A DNA stretch of 64,000 nucleotides from Aliivibrio salmonicida LFI1238 (GCF_000196495.1 NC_011313.1:1116001-1180000); one strand, 5' to 3'. Positions 9,293 through 18,317 are shown, counted from the stretch's first letter. Translations and numbers: made by a program. Notes: generated by a model not told the origin, from the letters alone.

Positions 9293-9341
9293 ACCATCGG
9301 AGACGCATATTATGGGTATTCATAAGCAGTCTTCCGACGGC
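9293..9341 (-). promoter_or_regulatory. trp-type attenuator hairpin upstream of trpS
   Basis: On the minus strand GCCGTCGGA pairs with TCCGATGGT (nine pairs including G-U), with further GAC/GTC, GC/GC and TTAT/ATAA pairing inside. It ends a few bases before the AGGAGC ribosome site. A competing hairpin at 9339-9365 (GGC..TGAAT / ATTCA..GCC) shares the GCC, as antiterminator and terminator arms do in trp leaders. No clear U-run follows, so control may act at translation start. Confidence 0.6.
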
Positions 9342-9368
9342 TTTGAATAGATGTGATTCAGCGCCGCT

Positions 9369-9422
9369 CTATAAAATAGAACGCCACCAACAAATTGAGA
9401 GGTATGTAGCTTGAGTATTCAT
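9369..9422 (-). CDS. trp leader peptide with tandem Trp codons
   Basis: A 17-codon frame, MNTQATYLSICWWRSIL, with two adjacent TGG codons near its end, about 95 bases upstream of the synthetase start. Tandem codons of the regulated amino acid followed by alternative hairpins are the hallmark of ribosome-stalling attenuation. Ribosomes stalled at the Trp codons for lack of charged tRNA-Trp would favour the 9339-9365 hairpin and open the trpS start. The ribosome site is weak (GTAAG). Confidence 0.7.
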   Translation of the reverse strand: MNTQATYLSICWWRSIL

Positions 9423-9561
9423 AATCATGCTTACAAACTATCATCATAAAAATAAGGACTCAAGCACTATTTGTTAATCCTTTATTGGATGAAAGAAATA
9501 ACGTTATGCCCTCTTTTTTCACCTCACACTGAAACATTAATGACATCAAAATCCACTAAAA

Positions 9562-9601
9562 CTGTCAGAAATCCGCCTCAAAAGCGTCACAGAACCTCTC
9601 T
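9562..9601 (+). promoter_or_regulatory. possible Pho box array upstream of the phosphoester operon
   Basis: Direct 11-bp periodicity: CTGTCAG-AAAT, CCGCCTC-AAAA, GCGTCAC-AGAA, CCTCTCT. The first unit matches the PhoB half-site CTGTCAT in six of seven positions and the spacers are A-rich; later units are poor. A TAGGAT that could serve as -10 begins at 9601. It would make the operon phosphate-starvation inducible. Confidence 0.35.
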
Positions 9602-9647
9602 AGGATGACAATCAAATTATTGATGTAGTCCAAAAGGATAGAGACGA

Positions 9648-10715
9648 ATGAAAACATTACTAACCAGTGCAACATTAATTGCGACAACCCTATCTACACC
9701 GCTATTTGCTAAAGAAGCAGATATTCAATCTCTTGTGAATGCGGTGAAACAAGAAGGCCACATTTACAGTGTTGGTATGCCCGGAAGCTGGGCAAACTGG
9801 AAAGATACATGGAATGACCTAGGAAAAATCTACGGATTAAAACATCAAGATACCGACATGAGCTCAGCTCAAGAAATCGCAAAATTTTCTGCAGAAAAGA
9901 AAAATGCAACGGCTGATATTGGTGATGTCGGCTTTGCCTTTGCACGAGTCGCGGTTAAAAGAGGCGTCACTCAAGCGTATAAACCAACGACTTGGGATTC
10001 CATTCCTGATTGGGCAAAAGACAAAGAAGGGCATTGGGCTCTAGCTTACACGGGCACTATTTCATTCATATCAAACAACCAATTAGTAAAAAATCCACCA
10101 ACATCGTGGAGCGATTTATTAAAAGGTACATACAAAGTCAGCGTAGGAGATGTTGGGGTTGCAGCTCAAGCAAACAACGCCGTTTTAGCGGCGGCATTTG
10201 CTAATGGTGGCGATGAAAGCAACTTAAAACCAGCCATTAAATTCTTTGCTAAATTAGCAAAACAGGGTCGTTTATCTTATACCGATCCTGGCTTAGCCAA
10301 CTTAGAAAAAGGCGAAGTTGAAGTCGCTATCTTATGGGATTTCAACGCGTTAAATTATCGCGACAAGCTCGGTCATAATGAATCAGGGCAGGCACGTTTC
10401 AGCGTAAATATCCCTCAAGATGGCTCGGTTATTTCAGGCTACACCACCATCATCAATAAATTCGCTAAAAACCCGAACTCAGCAAAACTAGCTCGTGAAT
10501 ATATTTTCAGTGACCAAGGGCAAATCAACTTGGCTGAAGGCTACGCTCGTCCAATTCGTAGCGACGTAGTATTACCTAAAGCCATCCAAGACAAATTAAT
10601 TCCAAGCGACCAATACACTAACGTTCATCCTGTTAGTAACTTCAAAGCATGGGAAAAATCCGCGCGTAAATTGCCACGTCAATGGCAAGAAAACGTCCTT
10701 ATCAATCAACAGTAG
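9648..10715 (+). CDS. periplasmic substrate-binding protein of an ABC importer
   Basis: A 355-residue extracellular solute-binding protein of the iron(III)/phosphonate/hexose-phosphate type (SBP_bac_6/8 fold). A signal peptide ends near residue 21 (STPLFA-KEA). The start has AAGGATAGAGA just upstream. It is the first gene of a tight operon with a phosphatase-fold enzyme, two permeases, an ATPase and a HAD phosphatase. Binding proteins of this group were often annotated as ferric; the AfuA example actually binds sugar phosphates. The phosphatase neighbours argue for a phosphoester or phosphonate rather than iron. Confidence 0.85.
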   Translation: MKTLLTSATLIATTLSTPLFAKEADIQSLVNAVKQEGHIYSVGMPGSWANWKDTWNDLGKIYGLKHQDTDMSSAQEIAKFSAEKKNATADIGDVGFAFARVAVKRGVTQAYKPTTWDSIPDWAKDKEGHWALAYTGTISFISNNQLVKNPPTSWSDLLKGTYKVSVGDVGVAAQANNAVLAAAFANGGDESNLKPAIKFFAKLAKQGRLSYTDPGLANLEKGEVEVAILWDFNALNYRDKLGHNESGQARFSVNIPQDGSVISGYTTIINKFAKNPNSAKLAREYIFSDQGQINLAEGYARPIRSDVVLPKAIQDKLIPSDQYTNVHPVSNFKAWEKSARKLPRQWQENVLINQQ

Positions 10716-10723
10716 AGGTTGCT

Positions 10724-11530
10724 ATGAACAATAAGGTTATCCTTGTTGTTCTTGATGGACTTAATTACCAAGTAGCCCGCGATTGTATGGGCTACTTAAA
10801 TGGGTTAATTGAGCACCAAAGAACAACGCTATATAAAATTCAATCTGAATTGCCGTCGATGTCTCGCCCACTCTATGAGTGCCTACTCACCGGTGTGTCT
10901 CCAGTCGAAAGTGGCATTGTAAACAACAATATAGTGCGTTTATCTCATCATGAATCGGTATTCAGCTTAGCCAGAAAACAAGGGCTAAAAACAGCGGCTG
11001 CCGCTTATCATTGGGTCAGCGAACTTTATAATATCGCCCCTTATCATGCAGTACGTGATCGCTTTACTGATGATGAAAATCTGAATATTCAACATGGTTG
11101 TTTTTATCATTGGGATCACTATCCAGATGAAGCATTATTTCTAGATGCAGAGCACCTTCGTCATACTCACCAACCCAATTTCTTATTAATTCACCCAATG
11201 AACATTGATGATATTGGACATAAATTTGGCTTAGATTCTCGCCAATACAGAAACAGCGCACGCATGGCCGATATCATTCTGTCTAATTATATTGATGATT
11301 GGGTTCGCGATGGTTATCAGATCCTCATTACCAGTGATCACGGCATGAATAACGACTTATCACACGGTGGGATCTTACCAGAAGAACGAGAGGTTCCTTT
11401 GTTTGTCATAGGTGATTCATTTACTCACCAAGAAGCGGTAATTAAACAAACCGAACTTTGTGGCATGGTATGCCAGTTATTGGCACTCGACCATGATAAA
11501 CCCTACCCTCAGGGATCATTAACATTATGA
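10724..11530 (+). CDS. alkaline phosphatase superfamily enzyme (phosphodiesterase/phosphonate hydrolase-like)
   Basis: A 268-residue protein of the type I phosphodiesterase/nucleotide pyrophosphatase fold. Two-metal ligands are visible: Asp in VVLDGLN near the start, Ser nucleophile in ELPSMSRP, Asp and His in DDIGHKFG, Asp-His in TSDHGM and His in SHGG. There is no signal peptide, so it acts in the cytosol on whatever the transporter imports. The ATG at 10724 has AGAGG upstream and lies eight bases after the binding-protein gene; an in-frame frame to 10682 overlaps that gene. It is also similar in pattern to phosphonoacetate hydrolase. Confidence 0.8.
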   Translation: MNNKVILVVLDGLNYQVARDCMGYLNGLIEHQRTTLYKIQSELPSMSRPLYECLLTGVSPVESGIVNNNIVRLSHHESVFSLARKQGLKTAAAAYHWVSELYNIAPYHAVRDRFTDDENLNIQHGCFYHWDHYPDEALFLDAEHLRHTHQPNFLLIHPMNIDDIGHKFGLDSRQYRNSARMADIILSNYIDDWVRDGYQILITSDHGMNNDLSHGGILPEEREVPLFVIGDSFTHQEAVIKQTELCGMVCQLLALDHDKPYPQGSLTL

Positions 11531-12414
11531 GTAGTTCTGTAGTCACTCATTCTAAAAATAGCCCAAGTAAGCGATTACCATTGTGGTTACATAAAATAAA
11601 ACCTGCGATTTGGCTCGCTCCATTGGCATTATTTTTCTATTTATTTCAATTAGCTCCGATGATTTGGGTGTTCATCAATAGTTTTATTTATGAAGATGAA
11701 TACTCTTTTGAAAACTATCAAGAAATATTCGATTCAAGCTTTATGCTACAAGGGTTTAGTAACAGTTTATGGCTGGCTATTTGGTCAAGTTTTATTGGGC
11801 TCGCAATTGCTACTTTATTGGTTTCATCATTACGAAGAATTGACAGCAAAATTCGTGATGGCGTTATTGCCTTTACCAATATGAGCAGTAACTTCTCAGG
11901 CGTACCACTCTCTTTTGCCTTCATTATTATTCTAGGCGTTAATGGCGCATTCACTTTGCTACTCAAGCAATATGGCCTCATTGATGATTTTAATTTATAT
12001 GGCCAATGGGGCTTACTCACGCTTTATATTTACTTCCAAATCCCTTTGGGTGTTTTATTACTTTATCCCGCGTTTGATGCATTAAGCGATGATTGGCAGG
12101 CCGCTTCAGCGCTACTTGGTGCAAAAACATGGCAATACTGGATAAAAATCGCCTTACCTGTGTTATCACCCGCGTTACTTGGCACCTTCATCATTTTAAT
12201 CGCTAATGCCATTGGTGCTTACGCCAGTGTGTATGCTCTCACCAATGGTAACTACAACGTCATTACCGTTCGTATTGCGAGTCTTGTTTCTGGAGATTTA
12301 TTCTTAGAGCCAAATTTAGCCGCCGCTATTTCTGTCATATTAATGGCAATACTGGCCTTCATTACCCTAATTAATCAGTGGCTTATTGCTAGGAGTTATC
12401 ATGCAAAACGTTAA
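11527..12414 (+). CDS. ABC transporter permease 1
   Basis: A 295-residue inner-membrane subunit with about six helices and the BPD_transp_1 EAA loop (AASALLGAKTWQYWIKIALPVLSPALLG) that contacts the ATPase. It overlaps the phosphatase gene by four bases (ATGA), so the two are translationally coupled. It is paired with the permease at 12401 to form the heterodimeric channel, presumably for an organophosphate. Confidence 0.88.
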   Translation: MSSSVVTHSKNSPSKRLPLWLHKIKPAIWLAPLALFFYLFQLAPMIWVFINSFIYEDEYSFENYQEIFDSSFMLQGFSNSLWLAIWSSFIGLAIATLLVSSLRRIDSKIRDGVIAFTNMSSNFSGVPLSFAFIIILGVNGAFTLLLKQYGLIDDFNLYGQWGLLTLYIYFQIPLGVLLLYPAFDALSDDWQAASALLGAKTWQYWIKIALPVLSPALLGTFIILIANAIGAYASVYALTNGNYNVITVRIASLVSGDLFLEPNLAAAISVILMAILAFITLINQWLIARSYHAKR

Positions 12415-13189
12415 CGCCACCTTTCACAAATCAGTCGTTTATTCTATTGTCGGTATCATGATGATCCCAATTATTGCGACGTTTGTGTACTCGATGTCTT
12501 CACGCTGGGGGGCGAAAATCCTTCCAGATGGATTCACTTTGAACTGGTATGGACAACTATTAACAGACGAGCGTTTCATCGCTGCATTTGGGCGTTCATT
12601 ATTTATTGGTCTCGCCTCATTAACGTTGAGTGTTGTACTGATTATTCCCGCTATTTTTGTCGTATTTTATTACTTCCCAAAACTCGATAAAGTGATGAAC
12701 ATTCTCATTCTATTACCCTTTGCGGTTCCACCTGTCGTGTCATCCGTTGGGTTATTGCAAATCTATGCTGACAGTAGTATCCCTTTAGTTGGAACACCCT
12801 GGATACTCATCGGAACCTATTTCACTATTGCATTACCATTTATGTACCGCGCTGTCGCAAATAGTTTTGAAGCCATCAATTTACACGATCTAATGGATGC
12901 AGCTCATTTACTAGGAGCAAGTACAACCAAAGCGTTTCTCTTGATCATTCTTCCGAATTTAAGGAAAGGATTAATGGCATCACTCTTCTTATCCTTTTCA
13001 TTTTTACTGGGTGAATTTGTGTTTGCCAACATCTTAGTCGGCACGCGTTATGAAACTCTGCAAATCTACCTCTATAACATGCGACAAACGAGCGGACACT
13101 TTACGTCTGCATTAGTAATGACCTATTTCTTATTCATCTTTTTACTGACTTGGCTAGCAAGTCGTTTTAGCCAAGGGATCAAATCATGA
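12401..13189 (+). CDS. ABC transporter permease 2
   Basis: A 262-residue second permease subunit with the EAA-loop variant DAAHLLGASTTKAFLLIILPNL. The ATG at 12401 has AGGAG six bases upstream and overlaps the first permease by 14 bases; a frame back to 12386 would lose that site. C-terminal helices are complete. It overlaps the ATPase gene by four bases. Confidence 0.88.
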   Translation: MQNVNATFHKSVVYSIVGIMMIPIIATFVYSMSSRWGAKILPDGFTLNWYGQLLTDERFIAAFGRSLFIGLASLTLSVVLIIPAIFVVFYYFPKLDKVMNILILLPFAVPPVVSSVGLLQIYADSSIPLVGTPWILIGTYFTIALPFMYRAVANSFEAINLHDLMDAAHLLGASTTKAFLLIILPNLRKGLMASLFLSFSFLLGEFVFANILVGTRYETLQIYLYNMRQTSGHFTSALVMTYFLFIFLLTWLASRFSQGIKS

Positions 13190-14205
13190 GCTATGTAAGC
13201 GTAAATAAATTAACGAAACGTTTTGGTGATAATACCGTATTTGAAGATGTGAGTTTCAATATCGAAAAAGGGGAATTCATCACGTTATTAGGCCCAAGTG
13301 GTTGTGGTAAATCAACACTACTTCGTAGCTTGACGGGCTTAGATCCCATCAATAACGGCGAAATTTGGGTAAATGGCGAAAACATCACAAATCAAACACC
13401 ACAACAACGTGGCATTGGGATGGTGTTTCAATCTTATGCCTTATTTCCTAATATGACCGTAAAAGAAAACATCGCATTTGGTTTGAAAATGAAAAAAATC
13501 GATGCAAATACGGTCGAAAAAGAGGTAAATAAAGTCATTGAATTGGTTGATTTGAATGGCAAAGAAGATCACTATCCACATCAACTTTCTGGCGGACAAC
13601 GTCAACGAGTAGCATTGGCTCGTGCGTTAGTTGTAAAACCTAGAATATTATTACTGGATGAGCCATTATCGGCATTAGATGCAAAGATCAGAAAACGCCT
13701 TCGCCAACAAATCCGTGATATTCAAAAAGAGCTGAACTTAACGACGATCTTTGTCACTCACGATCAAGAGGAAGCGATGATAATGTCCGATCGCATCTTT
13801 TTAATGAACCAAGGCGAAATCGTTCAACAAGGATCACCAGAAGAAATATATACCCAACCTGCAAATGAGTTTGTGGCTGGTTTCATGGGGCACTATAATT
13901 TAGTTGACGCACCAAAAGCAAAACAACTCTTTGATATTGAAACAGAGTGGAAAGTCGCCATTCGTCCAGAATCGATTTATGTAAAAGAAGAAGGTCGGCA
14001 CTATGCCGAGCATATTTCAGCCCCAAAACAAGGCATTATTAAGAGCCACCAATTACTTGGTAATGTTATTCGCTACCAAGTCGATGTAAATAATTGCGAT
14101 CTTACCGTCGATTTATTGAATCGTTCTTCAGAAAGGCTGTTAGCCGCAGGAAGTACATTAGACTTACTCTTTAATCTTAACGAAATTCAACCAGTGAGAG
14201 CTTAA
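13186..14205 (+). CDS. ABC transporter ATP-binding protein
   Basis: A 339-residue ATPase of the CysA/PotA/FbpC type. It shows Walker A GPSGCGKST, Q-loop VFQSYALFPNM, signature LSGGQRQR, Walker B ILLLDEP, D-loop SALDA and switch His in THDQEEA. A C-terminal TOBE-like regulatory region follows (AIRPESIYVKEEG). It energises the permease pair encoded just upstream. ATGA overlap shows operon coupling. Confidence 0.93.
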   Translation: MSYVSVNKLTKRFGDNTVFEDVSFNIEKGEFITLLGPSGCGKSTLLRSLTGLDPINNGEIWVNGENITNQTPQQRGIGMVFQSYALFPNMTVKENIAFGLKMKKIDANTVEKEVNKVIELVDLNGKEDHYPHQLSGGQRQRVALARALVVKPRILLLDEPLSALDAKIRKRLRQQIRDIQKELNLTTIFVTHDQEEAMIMSDRIFLMNQGEIVQQGSPEEIYTQPANEFVAGFMGHYNLVDAPKAKQLFDIETEWKVAIRPESIYVKEEGRHYAEHISAPKQGIIKSHQLLGNVIRYQVDVNNCDLTVDLLNRSSERLLAAGSTLDLLFNLNEIQPVRA

Positions 14206-14206
14206 T

Positions 14207-14872
14207 ATGATGCAACCATTGTACGTATTTGATATGGATGACACGTTGATCAACGGTGATTGTGCCATGATTTGGAATGAGTTCTTAGTGGATAAAGGAA
14301 TGGTCACGGATCCTAGCTTTTTAACGGAAGATAAACGTTTAATGACACTGTATTCGCGGGGTTTGATGGACATGGAAGATTATCTTGCCTTCTCAATGTA
14401 CCCATTGAAAGCAGTGGCAAAAGAAAAAATCACAGAACTTACGGAAGAATGTGTCGAAGAGCGAATTTTGCCTTTATTGTTTCCCGAAGCAAAAACACTA
14501 ATTCAAGAATTAAAAAACGATAACATAGATATTGTGCTCATCTCTGCATCCGTCACATTTTTAGTTAAAGCGGTCGCTAAAAAAATTGGCATTGAACATG
14601 CTATTGGTATTGATTTAAAAGAAAAAAATGGTTATTACACTCGCCATATATTAGGTACAGCAAGCTATAGAGAAGGGAAAGTAACGCGACTAACGGAATG
14701 GCTAGGTGGAGAAAAAAATACCTATTCTGATATTCACTTTTATACCGATTCTATCAACGATTTACCATTGTGTTTGTACGTGGACCATACGTACTTGGTA
14801 AATCCTTGTGAACCACTAAAAAGCTATTCAGAGAAAAAGAATTGGCCAGTGCTATTTTGGGGGAGTCAATAA
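14207..14872 (+). CDS. HAD-IB family phosphatase (SerB-like)
   Basis: A 221-residue haloacid-dehalogenase hydrolase. Motif I is DMDDT (residues about 9-13), motif II Ser in VLISAS, motif III Lys in REGKVTRL, motif IV DSINDLP. The alpha-helical cap between I and II is typical of subclass IB phosphoserine-phosphatase relatives. It begins one base after the ATPase gene and ends the operon, giving the operon two phosphatases. It would release phosphate from a small phosphomonoester, perhaps the product of the first enzyme; the substrate is inferred only. Confidence 0.85.
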   Translation: MMQPLYVFDMDDTLINGDCAMIWNEFLVDKGMVTDPSFLTEDKRLMTLYSRGLMDMEDYLAFSMYPLKAVAKEKITELTEECVEERILPLLFPEAKTLIQELKNDNIDIVLISASVTFLVKAVAKKIGIEHAIGIDLKEKNGYYTRHILGTASYREGKVTRLTEWLGGEKNTYSDIHFYTDSINDLPLCLYVDHTYLVNPCEPLKSYSEKKNWPVLFWGSQ

Positions 14873-14902
14873 AAGTTCAGTTAAATCTAAAAACGTGATT
14901 AA

Positions 14903-15112
14903 TTAGTAAGAAATTGAAAAGTTGCCAATAGAGTGATTATCGCTATTGGTAATACTTCCTTCACCCGTCTCTTCACAATATGAAAATTGAATATCAAACG
15001 TATTCAAATTGCCTTTGATTAAGACATTACGCAATAAAACATCACTGTTTAGTTGGTGAATTGGAGCGTCCCATGAAACATTATTTTTGAAAATAGTAAA
15101 ACTTACGTTCAT
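14903..15112 (-). CDS. small hypothetical protein
   Basis: A 69-residue protein of unknown family with an AAAGG site seven bases before the ATG. It has no signal peptide or membrane segment; alternating hydrophobic residues suggest beta strands (DVLLRNVLIKGNLNTFDIQFSY). It lies convergent with the HAD phosphatase gene and upstream of a 290-bp stretch with no recognised feature apart from the cold-shock terminator. Confidence 0.5.
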   Translation of the reverse strand: MNVSFTIFKNNVSWDAPIHQLNSDVLLRNVLIKGNLNTFDIQFSYCEETGEGSITNSDNHSIGNFSISY

Positions 15113-15362
15113 TTAGTACCTTTGGATTTATAAATAAGAAATATGCTTAATTTTTGACCTGCATTTTTTAAATAGAATGAGGCTAAAAAATTAATTTAAA
15201 TGATGTCATAGATTGATGTTACAGAAAATGATTGGATTAAAACTAAAATAGTAGAAGTAAATAAGAGAGGTTAGGACAAGTACAAAACAGGAGCAGATGT
15301 TTGAAATGTTTATATCTTACAGAGTAGAACTAAATCGAGTGTTAATAAAGCATTTAAAAGTA

Positions 15363-15390
15363 GCGCAAATGGTATAAATACCATCTGCGC
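15363..15390 (-). terminator. terminator of the cold-shock gene
   Basis: Stem GCGCA-A-ATGGTAT / ATACCAT-C-TGCGC with a two-base loop, followed on the minus strand by a T-rich run, 14 bases after the cold-shock gene stop. Confidence 0.75.
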
Positions 15391-15403
15391 AACTTATTTG
15401 AAA

Positions 15404-15613
15404 TTAAGCAGCTACAACGTTCGCAGCTTGTGGGCCTTTTTGGCCTTGCTCAACTTCAAAAGAAACTTTTTGGCCTTCAGCAAGAGTTTTGAAACCCTCT
15501 GAAGCGATAGCACGGAAATGTACGAATACGTCAGCGCCGCCGTTATCTTGAGTGATAAAACCGAAACCTTTCTCTTCGTTAAACCATTTAACGATACCAG
15601 TTGTTTTAGACAT
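15404..15613 (-). CDS. CspA-family cold-shock protein
   Basis: A 69-residue single-stranded nucleic-acid chaperone, full length for the family. RNP1 (KGFGFI) and RNP2 (VFVHF) are intact, as is the KWFNEEKG start. It binds RNA and DNA to melt secondary structure, typically after cold shock. A long leader with a small hairpin-plus-T-run at 15642-15661 precedes it, suggesting leader-based control as in other csp genes. AAGGGAC-like site upstream of the ATG. Confidence 0.93.
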
Positions 15614-15641
15614 GTGATGTCCCTTATATATTTAAATTCAT

Positions 15642-15661
15642 AAAAAATCGCATAATGCGAT
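15642..15661 (-). promoter_or_regulatory. hairpin with T-run in the csp leader
   Basis: On the minus strand ATCGCA-TTA-TGCGAT is followed by six T, about 28 bases before the start codon. It looks like a weak intrinsic terminator within the leader. Upstream to 16090 nothing else was recognised apart from the divergent small gene. Confidence 0.4.
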
Positions 15662-16090
15662 GCGCTTAGAGCTTGAATTATTAAATGTGACTACAAAGCT
15701 AAGGGAAACACTGAGAATAACAACATTACGAAGAAATACTAAGGCTTACTTTTACTTGATGTTCATTAACAACTCTGAGCAACAGAGCTAGATGGATAAT
15801 ACCCTACTGCCGAATATTGTAAAGATTTTTCTTCATTTATTTTAAAATAATTTTCATTTACCTGAAAATTAAGGCAGAAGGTCGCCAAACATAATACGTA
15901 GATCTTACCTTTCTTTAGCGGAGACATTCAATCTTGTCATCCCCCACAAATCACCCAGTCTTTTGAACACATCAAGGTCTGATAAAAAAGTAAACTTACA
16001 TTACCAATAAAGGCAATTCAATTTAGCTTACCTTTCGTTATGATTGTTAACACTACATAACGACACCCTACATTAACGGAGCATAAACGA

Positions 16091-16297
16091 ATGAACAAAA
16101 TCATCCCATTTATCATGTTGGCCTTCTTCAGTTTACGCTTATTTGCCTCTGTAGGCCCTCATGTACAACAATTAGAGCATGATGGATTCACTATCTTACG
16201 TTCAGCTCTTATTGTCGGTGTCGTGTTTTTTGTTGCCTCTCTCATCATAAAGAAATTTAAAAAGCCATCTAATATTACTATCGATTCAGATAAATAG
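16091..16297 (+). CDS. small single-helix membrane protein
   Basis: A 68-residue protein with an N-terminal hydrophobic segment (about 5-20, possibly a cleaved signal ending LFA-SVG), a short extracytoplasmic stretch and a second helix (about 38-55) followed by KKFKKP, a positive cytoplasmic tail. A ribosome site (CGGAG) precedes the ATG and a strong terminator follows. The family is not recognised. Confidence 0.55.
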   Translation: MNKIIPFIMLAFFSLRLFASVGPHVQQLEHDGFTILRSALIVGVVFFVASLIIKKFKKPSNITIDSDK

Positions 16298-16320
16298 TCG
16301 CTTAAAATAAAGACAAAAAA

Positions 16321-16343
16321 AGGAGTGATTCAGAATCACTCCT
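16321..16343 (+). terminator. rho-independent terminator
   Basis: Ten-pair stem AGGAGTGATT / AATCACTCCT with a CAG loop and a following T-run; A-rich on its other side, so it can serve the convergent mscS-type gene too. Confidence 0.85.
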
Positions 16344-16373
16344 TTTTTATTTATTGTATTTTATACCCAGATA

Positions 16374-17978
16374 TTAAGCATCATGCTTATAAACATGCAC
16401 ATCACGTTGTGGGAACGGAATGCTCACGCCTTCAGCATCAAAGCGTTTCTTAACGGTTTCGGTCACTTCCCAATACACATCCCAATAATCGTCAGTTTTC
16501 ACCCATGGGCGAACAATAAAGTCGACTGATGATTCATTAAGAGTATGCAATTTCACCATATGTTCTGGTGATTTCAATACGGCAGGATGACTCGCTAAGA
16601 TATCATTAAAGATGGCTTTCGCTTTCTCAATATCATCTTGATAACCAATACCAAAAACCATGTCGACACGTCGTACAGTCTCAGCCGTTACATTCTTAAT
16701 AACATCGCCCCAAATCTTATTGTTCGGAAAAACAAGCTGTTGATTATCAATTGTTTTAACAGTAGTCGACACTAGGTTCATGTGGCTTACTTTACCCGTA
16801 ATACCTGCAATCTCAACTAAATCATTCACATCAAATGGACGATAAATTAAGATCATCATGCCTGATGCAAAGTTAGATAATGTATCTTTAAGTGCAAAAC
16901 CAATAACCACACCAGCAACACCAAAGCCTGTTAATAGTGGTCCTAAATTGATACCAACTTGCGATAGCGCAATCAGAATACCAATTAACGTTACTAGCTT
17001 CGTGCCCATTGAAACAAAGAAATCTTGCATCAAATGACTGAATTTCATTTTAGAATGAGACACGCTTTTCTTTATCGCTTTTCTAGCTAAACGAGAAATA
17101 ACTCGAGTTACCCATAAAATAATAATAAAGATTAGCGTTTTTAAAACCAACGATGGCGCATTCTCAATCGCCCAATCCTTAAACCCGTTAGCCCACTCTT
17201 CAGTTAATCCATAAGCAACGCTGACGTCTAATACATCACTATTAATATCGCCAGTAATTGAGAAGATAAGCTGTTTATATTTTGTAATATCAACGTTATT
17301 TTCTTCCATTAATGCCGTCGTTGCTTCTAAGCTTGCAACCATCAATGAAATTCGCTCAGCCATGTTCACCGCATTTTGCTTTAGCGTTACTTTCTGCTCA
17401 GGAGAAGCAAATTTAAGACGTTGAGCAATATCATTTCGTTGTGAATCAAGATAATGAATAACATTAAATAATAGGTCAGCTCTAGTTTCTAGATCTTTTA
17501 AAATGTTTTGTTCTTCATTTGTAAAATCAATATTTAACGACTCACCCCAAGCTAACGTTTCAAAAGCTTCAACGTAATATTGGTCCATCATACCTAAGCG
17601 CTTTTGAGCCGCAAATTCTAGGTCAGCCTTCTCGTCACCGCTCGCTTTTCTTGATGCTTTAGTAATACGAATCAACTCTTTCTGACTGTATGCCAATAGT
17701 TGATTTACTAATTTCATTTCTAAGCGCACGGTTTCAACAAGTGCAGGGGCTTTCGTTTCATCTTGAATTTTTTCAGAAATATTGTTTCTAATTTCTTCAT
17801 TCTTTCGACGAAGTACATCTTCAAAAAAGAGCTTATCAGCAGGATCAGCCGCAGATAATTGTACTAAGCGTTCTTGTAAGTTTTGCTGTGTTACTTTCAT
17901 TTCATCAATGCTTTGTGCGTACGTTGGTGCAATAAAGCTCACCATCAATAGCAACAAAGCTACATATTTCTTAATCAT
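16374..17978 (-). CDS. MscS-family mechanosensitive ion channel
   Basis: A 534-residue channel. A signal peptide (residues 1-21, ending TYA) and a roughly 250-residue periplasmic coiled-coil region precede the membrane part. The MS_channel core has the pore-like GVAGVVIGFALKDTLSNFASGMMILIYRPFDVNDLVEI segment and the beta domain NNQQLVFPNNKIWG. It releases osmolytes on hypo-osmotic shock. The periplasmic extension makes it larger than MscS (286 aa) and smaller than MscK. AGGACG-type site before the start. Confidence 0.9.
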   Translation of the reverse strand: MIKKYVALLLLMVSFIAPTYAQSIDEMKVTQQNLQERLVQLSAADPADKLFFEDVLRRKNEEIRNNISEKIQDETKAPALVETVRLEMKLVNQLLAYSQKELIRITKASRKASGDEKADLEFAAQKRLGMMDQYYVEAFETLAWGESLNIDFTNEEQNILKDLETRADLLFNVIHYLDSQRNDIAQRLKFASPEQKVTLKQNAVNMAERISLMVASLEATTALMEENNVDITKYKQLIFSITGDINSDVLDVSVAYGLTEEWANGFKDWAIENAPSLVLKTLIFIIILWVTRVISRLARKAIKKSVSHSKMKFSHLMQDFFVSMGTKLVTLIGILIALSQVGINLGPLLTGFGVAGVVIGFALKDTLSNFASGMMILIYRPFDVNDLVEIAGITGKVSHMNLVSTTVKTIDNQQLVFPNNKIWGDVIKNVTAETVRRVDMVFGIGYQDDIEKAKAIFNDILASHPAVLKSPEHMVKLHTLNESSVDFIVRPWVKTDDYWDVYWEVTETVKKRFDAEGVSIPFPQRDVHVYKHDA

Positions 17979-18244
17979 AAAAAACGTCCTATATAAATCA
18001 TGACCATATAATAATCTAAGCCTCTCTATTCTCGTGCATAACTCTTATCAATAATAGTGATAAATGATGACATTACGTTCACTTGTTGAGAATTTGTGAC
18101 TTAAAAATAAATTTACTGAGTGACACTTTACTCCGTTATGTTTCGATGTGTGTTTGATATCGTTAATATAATTTAATTCAGCTTTTCTGTGTTCTAATGA
18201 GAAATGTTAATTAGCATCGCTACTATTCATTTTTAAAACAATAA

Positions 18245-18279
18245 AAAGGGCGTATCTATATAAAATAAATACGCCCTTT
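18245..18279 (-). terminator. terminator after the FMN reductase pseudogene
   Basis: Eleven-pair stem AAAGGGCGTAT / ATACGCCCTTT followed on the minus strand by T5. The rest of the 17979-18317 gap holds nothing recognised. Confidence 0.8.
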
Positions 18280-18317
18280 CACATACTAATAATTAGTTAG
18301 AATCGCTTTATCACTAT

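Noticed and set aside
9648..14205. Ferric iron ABC transporter
   Set aside because: Binding-protein type would allow it, but two phosphatase genes in the same operon and no Fur-like site argue for an organophosphate.
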